A DNA stretch of 64,000 bases from Methanosarcina mazei S-6 (GCF_000970205.1 NZ_CP009512.1:3038001-3102000), one strand, 5' to 3'. Shown: positions 17,685 through 25,322, counted from the first letter of the stretch. Notes: generated by a model from the sequence alone, not told the origin. Numbers and translations are program-made.

Positions 17685-18584
17685 ATGTTCTGGGATAATT
17701 TAACTGTGGCGGCTAAGTTCTTTATTGAGATCTCCGTTGAGCTAACTATTTTATTTATAGGTATAACTTTTCTAGTGGGGCTGAGTCAGGAGTATGTGCC
17801 GGACGAGACCATAAAAAGAGCCCTTGGTGGGCGGAATAAAGTTATAGGCAGTATCCTTGGGGCAGGATTTGGTGCAATTACCCCTTTCTGCTCCTGTTCA
17901 ACCATACCGCTTCTCCTGGGAATGCTTAAGGCTGGTGCACCTTTTGCTGCAGCAATGGCATTCCTATTCTCGTCGCCTTTACTAAACCCGGTGATAATAT
18001 CTCTGTTTGTCATTCTGCTGGGCTGGAAGGTAACTGCTCTTTATTTTGTCGTCGTTTTTATGTCTACAATTGCTATAGGTCTCTTACTTGACTGGTTAGG
18101 CTTTTCCAATCAGATTAAGCCAGTTGCTGTTGTAAGAAACCGTTGTGATTGTGAGCAGGACACAAATGCGAAGTCCAGAATACAGCGGTCTGCAGTATTC
18201 GCGTTTAGCCTTTTCCGTCAGCTTATGCCTTATCTCCTCTTGGGAGCAGGAATTGGGGCATTTATTCACGGATTTGTACCAACAGAAGTTATCACCCGCG
18301 TTGCCGGACCGAGCAATCCTCTAGCGGTTCCTGTTGCTGCAATTATTGGTGTCCCCATCTATATCCGGGCTGAGACTATGATTCCTATAGGACTGGCACT
18401 CATCGAAAAGGGAATGAGTGTGGGAGCTGTTCTGGCACTGATAATAGGCGGTGCAGGAGCCAGCATACCCGAGCTGACACTTCTGTCATCAATATTCAAG
18501 AAGAGACTACTTACAGCCTTCATGATAACGGTTTTTTCAATAGCTGTGATTGCAGGATATCTTGCAAATCTGCTGACACTGTGA
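17685..18584 (+). CDS. Permease of the ArsP/SO_0444-like (COG0701) family
   Basis: A 299-aa membrane protein with two half-repeats. The signature TPFCSCSTIPLLLGM is at residues 66-80 (C69, C71) and the second half has GVPIYIRAETMIPIGLALIEKG. It also carries a Cys pair (RCDCEQ) in the central loop. It is a likely efflux permease for organoarsenicals or metals, paired by position with the arsR at 17095. It is only distantly similar to the permease at 14005, so the two are probably not recent duplicates. Confidence 0.85.
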   Translation: MFWDNLTVAAKFFIEISVELTILFIGITFLVGLSQEYVPDETIKRALGGRNKVIGSILGAGFGAITPFCSCSTIPLLLGMLKAGAPFAAAMAFLFSSPLLNPVIISLFVILLGWKVTALYFVVVFMSTIAIGLLLDWLGFSNQIKPVAVVRNRCDCEQDTNAKSRIQRSAVFAFSLFRQLMPYLLLGAGIGAFIHGFVPTEVITRVAGPSNPLAVPVAAIIGVPIYIRAETMIPIGLALIEKGMSVGAVLALIIGGAGASIPELTLLSSIFKKRLLTAFMITVFSIAVIAGYLANLLTL

Positions 18585-18632
18585 AAACCTTATAAAAGCT
18601 TAGGAACCATACCAAGCATGTAGATCAAAGAC

Positions 18633-18665
18633 CTGGATCATTTCTCAAATATCCGGATGATCCAG
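18633..18665. terminator. Hairpin between convergent permease and arsC genes
   Basis: CTGGATCAT (18633-18641) and ATGATCCAG (18657-18665) form a 9-bp stem, followed on the plus strand by a T-rich run (TCTTTT). It lies at the junction of convergent genes, overlapping the 3' end of the arsC remnant, and fits a transcription terminator for the permease gene. Confidence 0.45.
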
Positions 18666-19101
18666 TCTTTTATCTCATCTCTGATCTGGCGGAAGATCTT
18701 AAGCTTCTCTTCTTCTGATCCCAAAGTTGCAGCGGGATCCTCAAAACTTTTCTGAATCACCTCTCTTGCTCTTGGGTATTCGGCTGGAACCTCCAGGTTT
18801 GTACTGCAGATAGGACAGGAAACTTTAGCCCGATCACATACTGTGACTGCCATGTCAAAAATGACATCCTGGAATTCTTTATGAGTTTTGGAGTATTGAC
18901 TGGAGATGTCAATGCCAATTTCCTTCATAACTCGAACAGCATACGGATTAACATTTGTGGCCATAATACCGGCGCTGTAAGCCTCGTATCGACTTCCATA
19001 AATATTCCTCAAAAGACCTTCAGCCATCCGGGATCTGGCTGAGTTGTGGGTGCGTAAAAAAAGAACTTTCTTTTTTCTTTTGATCCCGTATTTGGTACCA
19101 T
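18638..19101 (-). pseudogene. arsC: Arsenate reductase (LMW phosphatase type), inactivated
   Basis: The body is a thioredoxin-coupled ArsC of low-molecular-weight phosphatase type (MAEGLLRNIYG, AYSAGI, VTVCDRAKVSCPICS, then the FEDPAA loop). Two lesions are visible. Upstream of Met19027 the frame reads VLFLRTHNSARSR, where the catalytic P-loop Cys should be (VLFLC): TGC has become CGC. No start codon precedes it in that frame; the only good ATG (19101) is in the +1 frame, giving MVPNTGSKEK, so a single-base indel in the A-rich tract separates them. Starting at Met19027 would remove the P-loop entirely. Confidence 0.75.
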
Positions 19102-19293
19102 ATGACTGTTATTGCATATAATAATTAATTATCATTGTGATGGTTCTTTAATCTGTCAGGTCATGTATTAAAAATGAGGGAGAATAGTAAAGGTTCTTTA
19201 AGTATTAAGAGAAAAATTGAAAATCGGTAAGAGTAACCATCAGGAACTGCTGATATCCACCCATACTTTATTCCATATTTGTCCTGTCTTCTA

Positions 19294-20040
19294 TTACACC
19301 CGGGCTTTTAATTTCAGGCTTTCGACTGGCAAATCTCTGTATTGCCTTTTACTGATATCTAAATCTTCATTCAGGATTTCAACCGAAAACCCTGCCTTTT
19401 TCAGAAGCCCCAAATATTCCTCTTTTAAAACGGCACCAGCAATACAACCCGCAAGCAGCTCACTGTCATTTTTAAGTTCTTCAGGCAGCTCATCAAGGAG
19501 AACCATGTCCGAAATATACATTCTGCCTTCCGGTTTCAGAACACGGAACGCCTCTCTGAAAACTTTTTCCTTATCAGGAGCCAGGTTAATAACACAGTTA
19601 CTGATAATAACATCCACAGAACTATCTTTAACCGGAAGAGACTCAATATCCCCATGGCGGAATTCTACATTTGAGTAGCCATATTTTCGGGCATTAGCCT
19701 GCGCTTTTTCAACCATTTCAAGAGTCATATCGACCCCGATAACTTTTCCTGAGCTTCCTATTTTCTGTGCAGCAAGAAAACAATCAAAACCCCCGCCAGA
19801 ACCCAGATCCAGAACGACATCTCCGGGTTTCAGTTCTGCAAAAGCGGTAGGATTGCCGCAGCCAAGACCCATATTCGCATCCGGAACAGCCTGAACGTCA
19901 GATTCGGAATAACCAAGTGACCTGGAAAGGTCTGTTGAGTTAGAATCACCGCAGCATCCGCCAGAACAGCAGGAGCCCCCTAAAATTGCAATTTCCTGAT
20001 ACTTCTTTTTGATAACTTCCTTTTTTTCATTCGCATCCAT
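19294..20040 (-). CDS. arsM: Arsenite S-adenosylmethionine methyltransferase
   Basis: A 248-aa ArsM. SAM-binding motif I is [11 protein letters not shown] (77-87), with MTLEMVEKA and [11 protein letters not shown] following. Cys61, Cys149 and Cys199 occupy the three conserved As(III)-binding positions ([24 protein letters not shown]). An N-terminal CCSGGCC (24-30) adds four more Cys and is common in archaeal ArsM. The protein methylates As(III) to volatile or exportable species. It is followed on the operator side by the arsR at 20095. Confidence 0.92.
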   Translation of the reverse strand: MDANEKKEVIKKKYQEIAILGGSCCSGGCCGDSNSTDLSRSLGYSESDVQAVPDANMGLGCGNPTAFAELKPGDVVLDLGSGGGFDCFLAAQKIGSSGKVIGVDMTLEMVEKAQANARKYGYSNVEFRHGDIESLPVKDSSVDVIISNCVINLAPDKEKVFREAFRVLKPEGRMYISDMVLLDELPEELKNDSELLAGCIAGAVLKEEYLGLLKKAGFSVEILNEDLDISKRQYRDLPVESLKLKARV

Positions 20041-20094
20041 TTTTATATCCCATTCCTTACCATTGATATTTTTCTATTTATCTTGAGCTTACTG

Positions 20095-20502
20095 TCAGTT
20101 ATTTTTAACTTTGTTTTCAACCCGGTTTTCAGTACTCCCATTAATAGTGTTGTTGATTCGGTATTCGGTTTTACATACAGGACATACCTCTGAAACAGAG
20201 CATACTCCTGAAGCCTGCTGCCCATCACAACAGGGTTTTATATCCCGGATTCCAAGAGATAATAGCAAACAGCTGATCTCTTCGTTTTTAATGCTGTAAA
20301 TTACGTTTCTTCCCTGCTTTTCGTACTTTAAAATTCCAGCTTCAACTAGGACTTTCAAATGTTTTGAAACCGTTGTCTGGTCCTTTTTTGTAAGGGAAGA
20401 AAAGTCACAGGCACAGTAGCTGTGTTCCAGCAAGTAAGAGAGGATGGTAAGCCGTGTTTCATCTCCGAGAGCTTTAAAGAATTTCACTTTACTATCAAGC
20501 AT
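20095..20502 (-). CDS. arsR: ArsR-family transcriptional regulator with Cys-rich tail
   Basis: A 135-aa repressor: FFKALGDETRLTILSYLL, then CxC at C30/C32 (HSYCACDFSSLTKKDQTTVSKHLKVL is the sensing and recognition region). The C-terminus has more Cys (IKPCCDG, VCSVSEVCPVCKTEY). The start is placed at Met 20502 rather than 20532, because a 30-bp palindrome (20506-20535) that looks like its operator overlaps the longer form. It lies just upstream of arsM on the same strand and likely controls it. Confidence 0.87.
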   Translation of the reverse strand: MLDSKVKFFKALGDETRLTILSYLLEHSYCACDFSSLTKKDQTTVSKHLKVLVEAGILKYEKQGRNVIYSIKNEEISCLLLSLGIRDIKPCCDGQQASGVCSVSEVCPVCKTEYRINNTINGSTENRVENKVKNN

Positions 20503-20505
20503 AAT

Positions 20506-20535
20506 TATATGGATATATGCACATATATCCATATA
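20506..20535. promoter_or_regulatory. 14-2-14 palindromic operator of arsR-arsM
   Basis: TATATGGATATATG (20506-20519), a CA spacer, then its exact complement CATATATCCATATA (20522-20535). It abuts the arsR ATG (20502). Its half-site differs from the ATATCAA/TTGATAT family, so this arsR probably has its own DNA specificity. Confidence 0.65.
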
Positions 20536-20667
20536 TATTTGGTGGTCACTGGTTTAGAATTCTATTAGTTCAAAAATCCATTTTTTACAAATAACAATCA
20601 GTTTACCGGGCACTGTTTTAACACTTACGCGATCAAAAAAATAAGTGTTTAGAAGAGTCTAAGAAAC

Positions 20668-21312
20668 TCAGAATCCGCTGAAGTGGTTCTGGTAAACCAT
20701 ATAAAAGCCGACACATAAAACAATGATGCCTGCAACTTTTTTTAAAGGAAAACCATACTTTGAAACTTTCTGAAGCCTTGTGGAAGAAAAGCTTGCAGAG
20801 TAAGCAACAAGAAGCATTGGAATGGAAAAGCCGATAGAATATATGAAAAGCATCAGTGCCCCATATGCAACTTTTCCTGAAACTGCTACCATTGTAAGGA
20901 TTGAGCCAAGTACTGAGCCCACACATGGAAGCCAGACAATCCCCAGAGAGAGACCGAGCAAAAGACCTCCGAAAAGTCCTTCCTTTCGGGAATTTGCAAG
21001 TGAAGAAAAATTTCCAAAAACATTGAAAATATTGAGGTCAAAGATCAGTGAAATACCCATTGTGACCAGAAGAACTTCGGCGAAGATGTAAAGTAGATCG
21101 AGATATGCAGTTAGCGTTGCTCCGAAAAGAGAGGTGACAATCCCCATGCTGGTAAAGGAAATAGACAACCCCAATACTATTGCAAGAGGCCTGAACTTTC
21201 CTTGTTCAGTTGAATAAGCAAAAACTGCCGGAATTACTGGAAGGATGCAGGGGGAGAGTACACTGACCAACCCTGCAAAGAAAGCGGCGACCGGCAGAAA
21301 GTCAGAAAACAT
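20668..21312 (-). CDS. ccdA: CcdA-type thiol:disulfide interchange membrane protein
   Basis: A 214-aa six-helix protein with the two conserved membrane cysteines: C22 in SVLSPCILPVIP and C130 in IVWLPCVGSVLG. CcdA passes electrons from cytoplasmic thioredoxin to extracytoplasmic thioredoxin-like proteins. It lies 3 bp after the thioredoxin-like lipoprotein gene, so the two form an operon. In this metalloid island it may keep surface thiols or a metal-binding lipoprotein reduced. Confidence 0.88.
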   Translation of the reverse strand: MFSDFLPVAAFFAGLVSVLSPCILPVIPAVFAYSTEQGKFRPLAIVLGLSISFTSMGIVTSLFGATLTAYLDLLYIFAEVLLVTMGISLIFDLNIFNVFGNFSSLANSRKEGLFGGLLLGLSLGIVWLPCVGSVLGSILTMVAVSGKVAYGALMLFIYSIGFSIPMLLVAYSASFSSTRLQKVSKYGFPLKKVAGIIVLCVGFYMVYQNHFSGF

Positions 21313-21315
21313 AAA

Positions 21316-21897
21316 TTACTCTCCATGGTTTCTGTCTTCGATGGCTTTCCCAAGAGTCTCTGAAAGGGTTGCTTTATCGACAACACCCAGGAACCTTGCA
21401 TTTGCTCTCTCCGAACTTTCAGTTCCGTCCTGCCGCATGTAGATATATTTACCGTCTTCGATGACTGTAATAACACAGGTATCTGGAATAACTCTTACCC
21501 CAAATGTTGATGCAAATTCAGGGTACTCATTGACATCAATGAGCATTATTGAAGCTTTATCCTGATATATCGGTAGAATCTCTGTAAGTATCTCTTCCTG
21601 TTCCTGACAGGGGATGCATCTTTTAGAACCAAGTTTCAACACAACAGGACCTTTATCAAGAGCTTCGTCAATCTGGCTCAGATCTGTAACCTCGACCAAT
21701 CCTGCTCCACTGACGGAATTATTAATGTCAGCAGCGGTTTCAACAGTCTCGGCTTCACTTTCGGAACCATTAATATCCATGCAGCCTGAGCTGAAAAGGA
21801 CAAAAAAAATAGCTAAAATAGGGAGCGGTTTTTTCAAAAAGGACTGAAACGAAGAAGAAATTCGTTCTCTGTCCTGTATTTTATGCAATCGCTTCAT
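21316..21897 (-). CDS. Thioredoxin-like lipoprotein
   Basis: A 193-aa protein with a basic N-terminus, a hydrophobic helix (LPILAIFFVLF) and a lipobox-like FSSGC with C39. A thioredoxin fold follows, with active site CIPC (C94, C97; LKLGSKRCIPCQEQEEIL) and cis-Pro in GVRVIPDTCVI. It is the probable extracytoplasmic partner of CcdA. A degenerate operator (21951-21970) and a minus-strand TATA box (about 21990-21998) precede it. Confidence 0.87.
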   Translation of the reverse strand: MKRLHKIQDRERISSSFQSFLKKPLPILAIFFVLFSSGCMDINGSESEAETVETAADINNSVSGAGLVEVTDLSQIDEALDKGPVVLKLGSKRCIPCQEQEEILTEILPIYQDKASIMLIDVNEYPEFASTFGVRVIPDTCVITVIEDGKYIYMRQDGTESSERANARFLGVVDKATLSETLGKAIEDRNHGE

Positions 21898-21950
21898 TAC
21901 AATTCTCCTAAATCAGGTTCTGTATTTATGCATATAAGAAAAGGATTAAA

Positions 21951-21998
21951 GAATCAAAATATGTTGATATATTCAAGTATAATATATGATATAAATAT
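21951..21998 (-). promoter_or_regulatory. Promoter and degenerate operator of the thioredoxin-ccdA operon
   Basis: GAATCAA-AATATG-TTGATAT (21951-21970) keeps one perfect arm and 5 of 7 bases in the other. A TATA-like TATTTATAT on the minus strand (about 21990-21998) is about 25 bp upstream, matching the geometry of the stronger sites. Confidence 0.5.
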
Positions 21999-22095
21999 TT
22001 TACCTGGATCATTCGGATGCAGAAAAAAATTCAATAAACACGCATTAATCTTTCAATTTAGTTCAGGATTCGTTTGATAAAAAAATGCAGGTTAG

Positions 22096-22115
22096 ATATC
22101 AAAATATATTGATAT
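22096..22115. promoter_or_regulatory. ATATCAA-N6-TTGATAT operator (distal arsR site)
   Basis: A perfect site with spacer AATATA, lying between the divergent thioredoxin-ccdA operon and the arsR at 22227. Together with the site 74 bp further on, it gives this intergenic region two perfect operators. Confidence 0.7.
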
Positions 22116-22147
22116 GGATCCTCCAGACTCGAAGTCGAAAAGTATCG

Positions 22148-22189
22148 CTTATAAATAATAATAAGTTTAATATCAAACAAAATTGATAT
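22148..22189 (+). promoter_or_regulatory. arsR promoter and proximal operator
   Basis: A TATA-like CTTATAAATAAT (about 22148-22159) is followed about 25 bp later by a perfect operator, ATATCAA-ACAAAA-TTGATAT at 22170-22189, covering the predicted transcription start of the arsR at 22227. This argues for autorepression. Confidence 0.72.
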
Positions 22190-22226
22190 GAAAAAATTTA
22201 TTTAGAAAGCTTAACTTCTTTTATTC

Positions 22227-22568
22227 ATGAGTTATTGCTGCCCTGTGGACCCGGAGAAAAAAAAGGAATGGGAAGAAAAAATGCTCCAGGAAATAGATTT
22301 TCTGGACAACGACATTAAAAAAGCAAGTGAGATATTTAGTGCTCTGGGACATCCGATAAGACTGAAAATTGCTTATTTTCTTTCTCAGAGAGACCACTGT
22401 GTCTGCGAACTGATATTCAAGTTAAATGAGAGGCAAAACCTGGTCTCCCACCACCTGGCGATTTTGAAAAACTGCGGGGTCATTGAAGCCTATAATGTCT
22501 CAAAATGGAGGTTTTACAGGCTGAACCCTGAATTCGGAGATATTTTGAATAATATATTGAAAATTTGA
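22227..22568 (+). CDS. arsR: ArsR-family transcriptional regulator (candidate master regulator)
   Basis: A 113-aa ArsR: IFSALGHPIRLKIAYFLS, CxC at C58/C60 (RDHCVCELIFKL), then NLVSHHLAILKNCGVIEAYNVSKWRFYRL. An N-terminal MSYCCPVDPE adds a Cys pair. It has two perfect ATATCAA-N6-TTGATAT operators in its own upstream region, one at the start site, so it is the best candidate for the protein that reads this operator throughout the window. Its TGA stop overlaps a possible 40-codon Cys-rich ORF. Confidence 0.88.
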   Translation: MSYCCPVDPEKKKEWEEKMLQEIDFLDNDIKKASEIFSALGHPIRLKIAYFLSQRDHCVCELIFKLNERQNLVSHHLAILKNCGVIEAYNVSKWRFYRLNPEFGDILNNILKI

Positions 22569-22687
22569 ACTGCTGCCAAGCTAAAGACTTGCCGGCTTTC
22601 CGATCATCCTTCCCTCTAACGACACCCACACAGGGCCCTACCTGCAGTCCCTGCGGTAGCAAACCCAAGTCCAAAAAAACCGGGTGA
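22565..22687 (+). CDS. Possible 40-aa Cys-rich peptide coupled to arsR
   Basis: A short frame opens at TTG 22565, overlapping the arsR stop as TTGA, the layout of translational coupling. It encodes MNCCQAKDLP, then GPTCSPCGSKPKSKKTG. The Cys pair followed by CxxCG and a Lys-rich stretch resembles the N-terminal Zn/Fe-S module of CopZ-like metallochaperones, but the rest of such a protein is missing. It could be a real mini-protein, a remnant or chance. Confidence 0.35.
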   Translation: MNCCQAKDLPAFRSSFPLTTPTQGPTCSPCGSKPKSKKTG

Positions 22688-22740
22688 AATGAATTCAACT
22701 AGCTGTAAAGGAATCAAAAATAGTGGAAATGGTTTGTCTC

Positions 22741-23088
22741 TCAGTCCTCACAGCAACAGCAGCAATCCTCTTCTTTCCTGTCTTTATCCTTCTCGAAAAT
22801 TCTGTTGTATACATTTTCCTCATATACGTTTGTCCACCCTATCTGTGAACCGGCAGCAACAAACATTGCAACAGAAATGGCTTCTGCGATTTCCTCCTTT
22901 GTTGCTCCGGCAACAATAGCCCTTTGAGAATGCGTGTCAACGCAAAACTGACAGCGCATAAGGACCGAGGAAGCGACAGCAATTAATTCTTTTGTTTTAA
23001 GATCAAAAAAAGCGTCTTTAAAAATGGAATTTCTCATCTGTCCAAAAGCTTCTGCAGTTTCAGGCAACATTTCATTTAAAAATGACAT
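22741..23088 (-). CDS. AhpD-like carboxymuconolactone decarboxylase family protein with five-Cys tail
   Basis: A 115-aa all-helical AhpD-fold protein. The redox motif is CQFCVDTHSQ (C46, C49, H53), the peroxidase-coupled dithiol site of the family. The C-terminus ends in EEDCCCCCED, a five-Cys run at residues 109-113 that is not part of the AhpD fold. The start at 23088 has a well spaced GAGGT; the ATG at 23115 does not. It fits a thiol-redox or detoxifying role within the metalloid island. Confidence 0.8.
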   Translation of the reverse strand: MSFLNEMLPETAEAFGQMRNSIFKDAFFDLKTKELIAVASSVLMRCQFCVDTHSQRAIVAGATKEEIAEAISVAMFVAAGSQIGWTNVYEENVYNRIFEKDKDRKEEDCCCCCED

Positions 23089-23410
23089 ATCAATACCTCT
23101 TCTAAAAGAAATCATATCACTGTTAAAATTAGTTAGAAGCTACGAATTTTCAGGTGTTCTGTGCATTTTTAATGACCCGGTCTTCTGCAGAAAGCAGAGT
23201 TCCATTGCATACTATTGCCCCGGTTTTCAGGTTTATGTGTATACAGCAAGTCTTCTTCATCATTTTCAGGATTATTTTCAGGATTATATTCAGGATTCCC
23301 TTCTTCCTTTACTCCATCACTTTCTATTTTCATATTTGACCTCGGAGTTCCATTGAATGATTTAAACTATAATAAAAATAGGAATCCAAATTTAAAAGTC
23401 TGGAGGACGA

Positions 23411-23430
23411 GTATCAAGAATAATTGATAC
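23411..23430. promoter_or_regulatory. Variant operator GTATCAA-N6-TTGATAC
   Basis: A perfect inverted repeat with the same 7-6-7 spacing, but with G/C at the outer positions. It is about 320 bp upstream of the AhpD-like gene. A TTTAAAAG at about 23390-23397 lies 25 bp to its left, so a rightward transcript is possible, although no gene follows there. Confidence 0.5.
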
Positions 23431-23459
23431 AAAAAAGAGCTAACGAAGAAAACCTGAAA

Positions 23460-23509
23460 GATTGAAGAATATCAAAGAGGATATGATTGAAGAATATCAA
23501 AGAGGATAT
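23460..23509. repeat. 25-bp direct repeat, two copies
   Basis: GATTGAAGAATATCAAAGAG plus GATAT is repeated back to back. Each copy contains an ATATCAA half-operator. There is no coding role. Confidence 0.7.
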
Positions 23510-23736
23510 AACAGTCTTATAAAGGATATAATAATCTTATGAAATAGAACACTGTCAGGCAAAGAGAAATAATATGCGAAGAACACATATTCCTGAATGA
23601 TAAACCAATAATTAGAGGTTGCAGAATTTAGGAAAAAAAGAATAAAATAAGAAAATATAATGCAGATTTTTGGAGCTCAACGCCTCTGAACCTATTTTTC
23701 AATTATACTGAATTTAAGCAGACCGGGAAAAACTAT

Positions 23737-24627
23737 TCACTGCTTGCTGCGCCTCAATACATATATGGAAGCCACTAACGCAATACCTGCCCCAAATTCA
23801 AAAGCTGGTGCAGGTTCAGCTTCACTGCTCTCATCAGTAGTCTCTTCTTCCTCTGTTTCTTCTCCAGCCCTTTCTTCCCCGGCTTCAGGCTTAATGTCAA
23901 TTATAATTTCATGTTCCGAAAACCCCGGGATATATACTGCCATGGTCGCAGTTTCGTTTTCCTGCAAGAGATAACAGAGCAGACGGCTTCCGCCGGCGAA
24001 GAGTTCATCGATATTTCCCGCTTTTTCAATCACTTTCCCATCAAAGCGGAGCCTGATGCGGTCTGGACTGGAAAGGTTGACGGTCTCGTTGTCTACATTT
24101 ATGGTAATGACTCTGCCTTCTGGAAGATCGGAATTCACCTCGAGGACTACACGGTCCCTGTCCCTTTCCCTGATGTGCACGCCCATGGGAGTGTAATTCA
24201 CAACGGATGCATTATCCCCGCCTGCACGGAGTGATATTTCGGCTCCGATTCTGCCGCGGGCAATTTCCCGGCTAAGCACCTGGTGCATGTATGCAATATG
24301 GGGGCCGTAACGGTATCCTGTCTGCATGAGAGCAGGGTCCATGGGACTTCCACGGAACATGACCACACTGTTATTTACAAGAGTCACTGTAACCCTGCCG
24401 TCTGAAATCCTGGCATCAGGTCCTTTGATAGGCTCGTCACCAGTGGCGGTAGCAAGATAATTCTTGAAGACAATAAGGTATCCTGCAAAATTATTTTTGG
24501 AAATATTTACAATGACTGCATCTCCCGGACTGTCGGAAAGTTCGGTATCCATGCTTGCTTCCACTTCTTCCGCAAGGTCAAAAACTACGGTTTTATTGGC
24601 AAAAGCCCGGACCTGCAGGATTCCCAT
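23737..24627 (-). CDS. Secreted surface protein, C-terminal part (frameshifted)
   Basis: This 296-aa frame has no signal peptide at its start but ends in an acidic Glu/Thr stalk and a C-terminal anchor (PAPAFEFGAGIALVASIYV, then LRR), resembling archaeal PGF-CTERM-type tails with PAF in place of PGF. Its first residues (MGILQVRAFANKTVVFDL) continue the upstream frame 24585-25322, which has the signal peptide but no anchor. One missing base near 24628-24632 splits one gene of about 530 codons. Function unknown; probably a surface protein. Confidence 0.6.
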   Translation of the reverse strand: MGILQVRAFANKTVVFDLAEEVEASMDTELSDSPGDAVIVNISKNNFAGYLIVFKNYLATATGDEPIKGPDARISDGRVTVTLVNNSVVMFRGSPMDPALMQTGYRYGPHIAYMHQVLSREIARGRIGAEISLRAGGDNASVVNYTPMGVHIRERDRDRVVLEVNSDLPEGRVITINVDNETVNLSSPDRIRLRFDGKVIEKAGNIDELFAGGSRLLCYLLQENETATMAVYIPGFSEHEIIIDIKPEAGEERAGEETEEEETTDESSEAEPAPAFEFGAGIALVASIYVLRRSKQ

Positions 24628-25322
24628 AGGTTATCGTGGAGGAAAATCTGGCTGTCAGCACCTTCGTAGACAGCAGTTGCCCCTGCAACCCTCTCTTCCT
24701 TAAAGGCAAAATCAGAAACCGTAACCGAATTGAAAATCAGGTCTCCGCCAACCGCAAAACTGCTGACTTCTCCTGAACTGTTATCAAAACTGAAGGTTGT
24801 ATAGTTCCCATATTCAAAGCGTCCCTTATGCATGAAATGCATTCCCTGTCCCATACCCCTCATGTTCTGTACAGCTTGCTGGCGCATCATGAGCTGTTGC
24901 CAGGAATTAATAGAGGCAGGCTTCTGCTGCATATTCGCAGCCATGTAGCTCGCAATTTCCTGCCCTGTAACTCCGTAATGCTCTTCAACCTCAAGAATCG
25001 TAAGCTGCGGACCCATATCCTTCGGAAGCCCGAGATCGGAAAGTGCGGTTTCCACAGGGATTCCAAAATTGCTGCATGCCTCATTGAAAATCATTGATCC
25101 GAAGCCTGCAAACCTGCTGTCGTACCTGTCAAACCCGTAACCATTCATCATTCCATGTCCCATTCCAGGGCCCATGCCGTCAACAGGCTTTCCTCCCTGC
25201 CCGCCCCCAGATCCTCCACCCTGCCCCATCTGGGCAAAAGAGGGAACCGCCCCCAGGAACACAATCAAAAGGACACAGAATACAGATAGAGCTAAGCATT
25301 TCATATTCAACTTTACTTTCAT
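24585..25322 (-). CDS. Secreted surface protein, N-terminal part (frameshifted)
   Basis: A 245-aa frame with a signal peptide (CLALSVFCVLLIVFLGAVPSFAQ region, residues 9-31), a Gly/Met-rich stretch (GQGGGSGGGQGG, GPGMGHGMMNGYG) and a globular region. A 45-residue helical segment (PVETALSDLGLP, VTGQEIASYM) resembles domains found in secreted hydrogenase or quinone-linked proteins, but I do not assign it. After FLHDN the frame changes to an unrelated tail (LWESCRSGLLPIKP), while the +1 frame continues sensibly as the 23737-24627 ORF. Confidence 0.6.
   Translation of the reverse strand: MKVKLNMKCLALSVFCVLLIVFLGAVPSFAQMGQGGGSGGGQGGKPVDGMGPGMGHGMMNGYGFDRYDSRFAGFGSMIFNEACSNFGIPVETALSDLGLPKDMGPQLTILEVEEHYGVTGQEIASYMAANMQQKPASINSWQQLMMRQQAVQNMRGMGQGMHFMHKGRFEYGNYTTFSFDNSSGEVSSFAVGGDLIFNSVTVSDFAFKEERVAGATAVYEGADSQIFLHDNLWESCRSGLLPIKP

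Larger units (their letters stand above)
23089..23736. other. Noncoding spacer with an operator and short repeats
   Basis: The 648-bp gap contains a 7-6-7 operator at 23411-23430, a 25-bp direct repeat at about 23460-23509 (GATTGAAGAATATCAAAGAG core) and degenerate AATCTTAT/AAGGATATA runs. Open frames near 23154-23427 are overlapping, Phe/Ser-rich and unconvincing. Confidence 0.5.

Noticed and set aside
20503-20532. Longer start for the arsR at 20095
   Set aside because: The added codons fall within the palindromic operator and do not resemble ArsR sequence.
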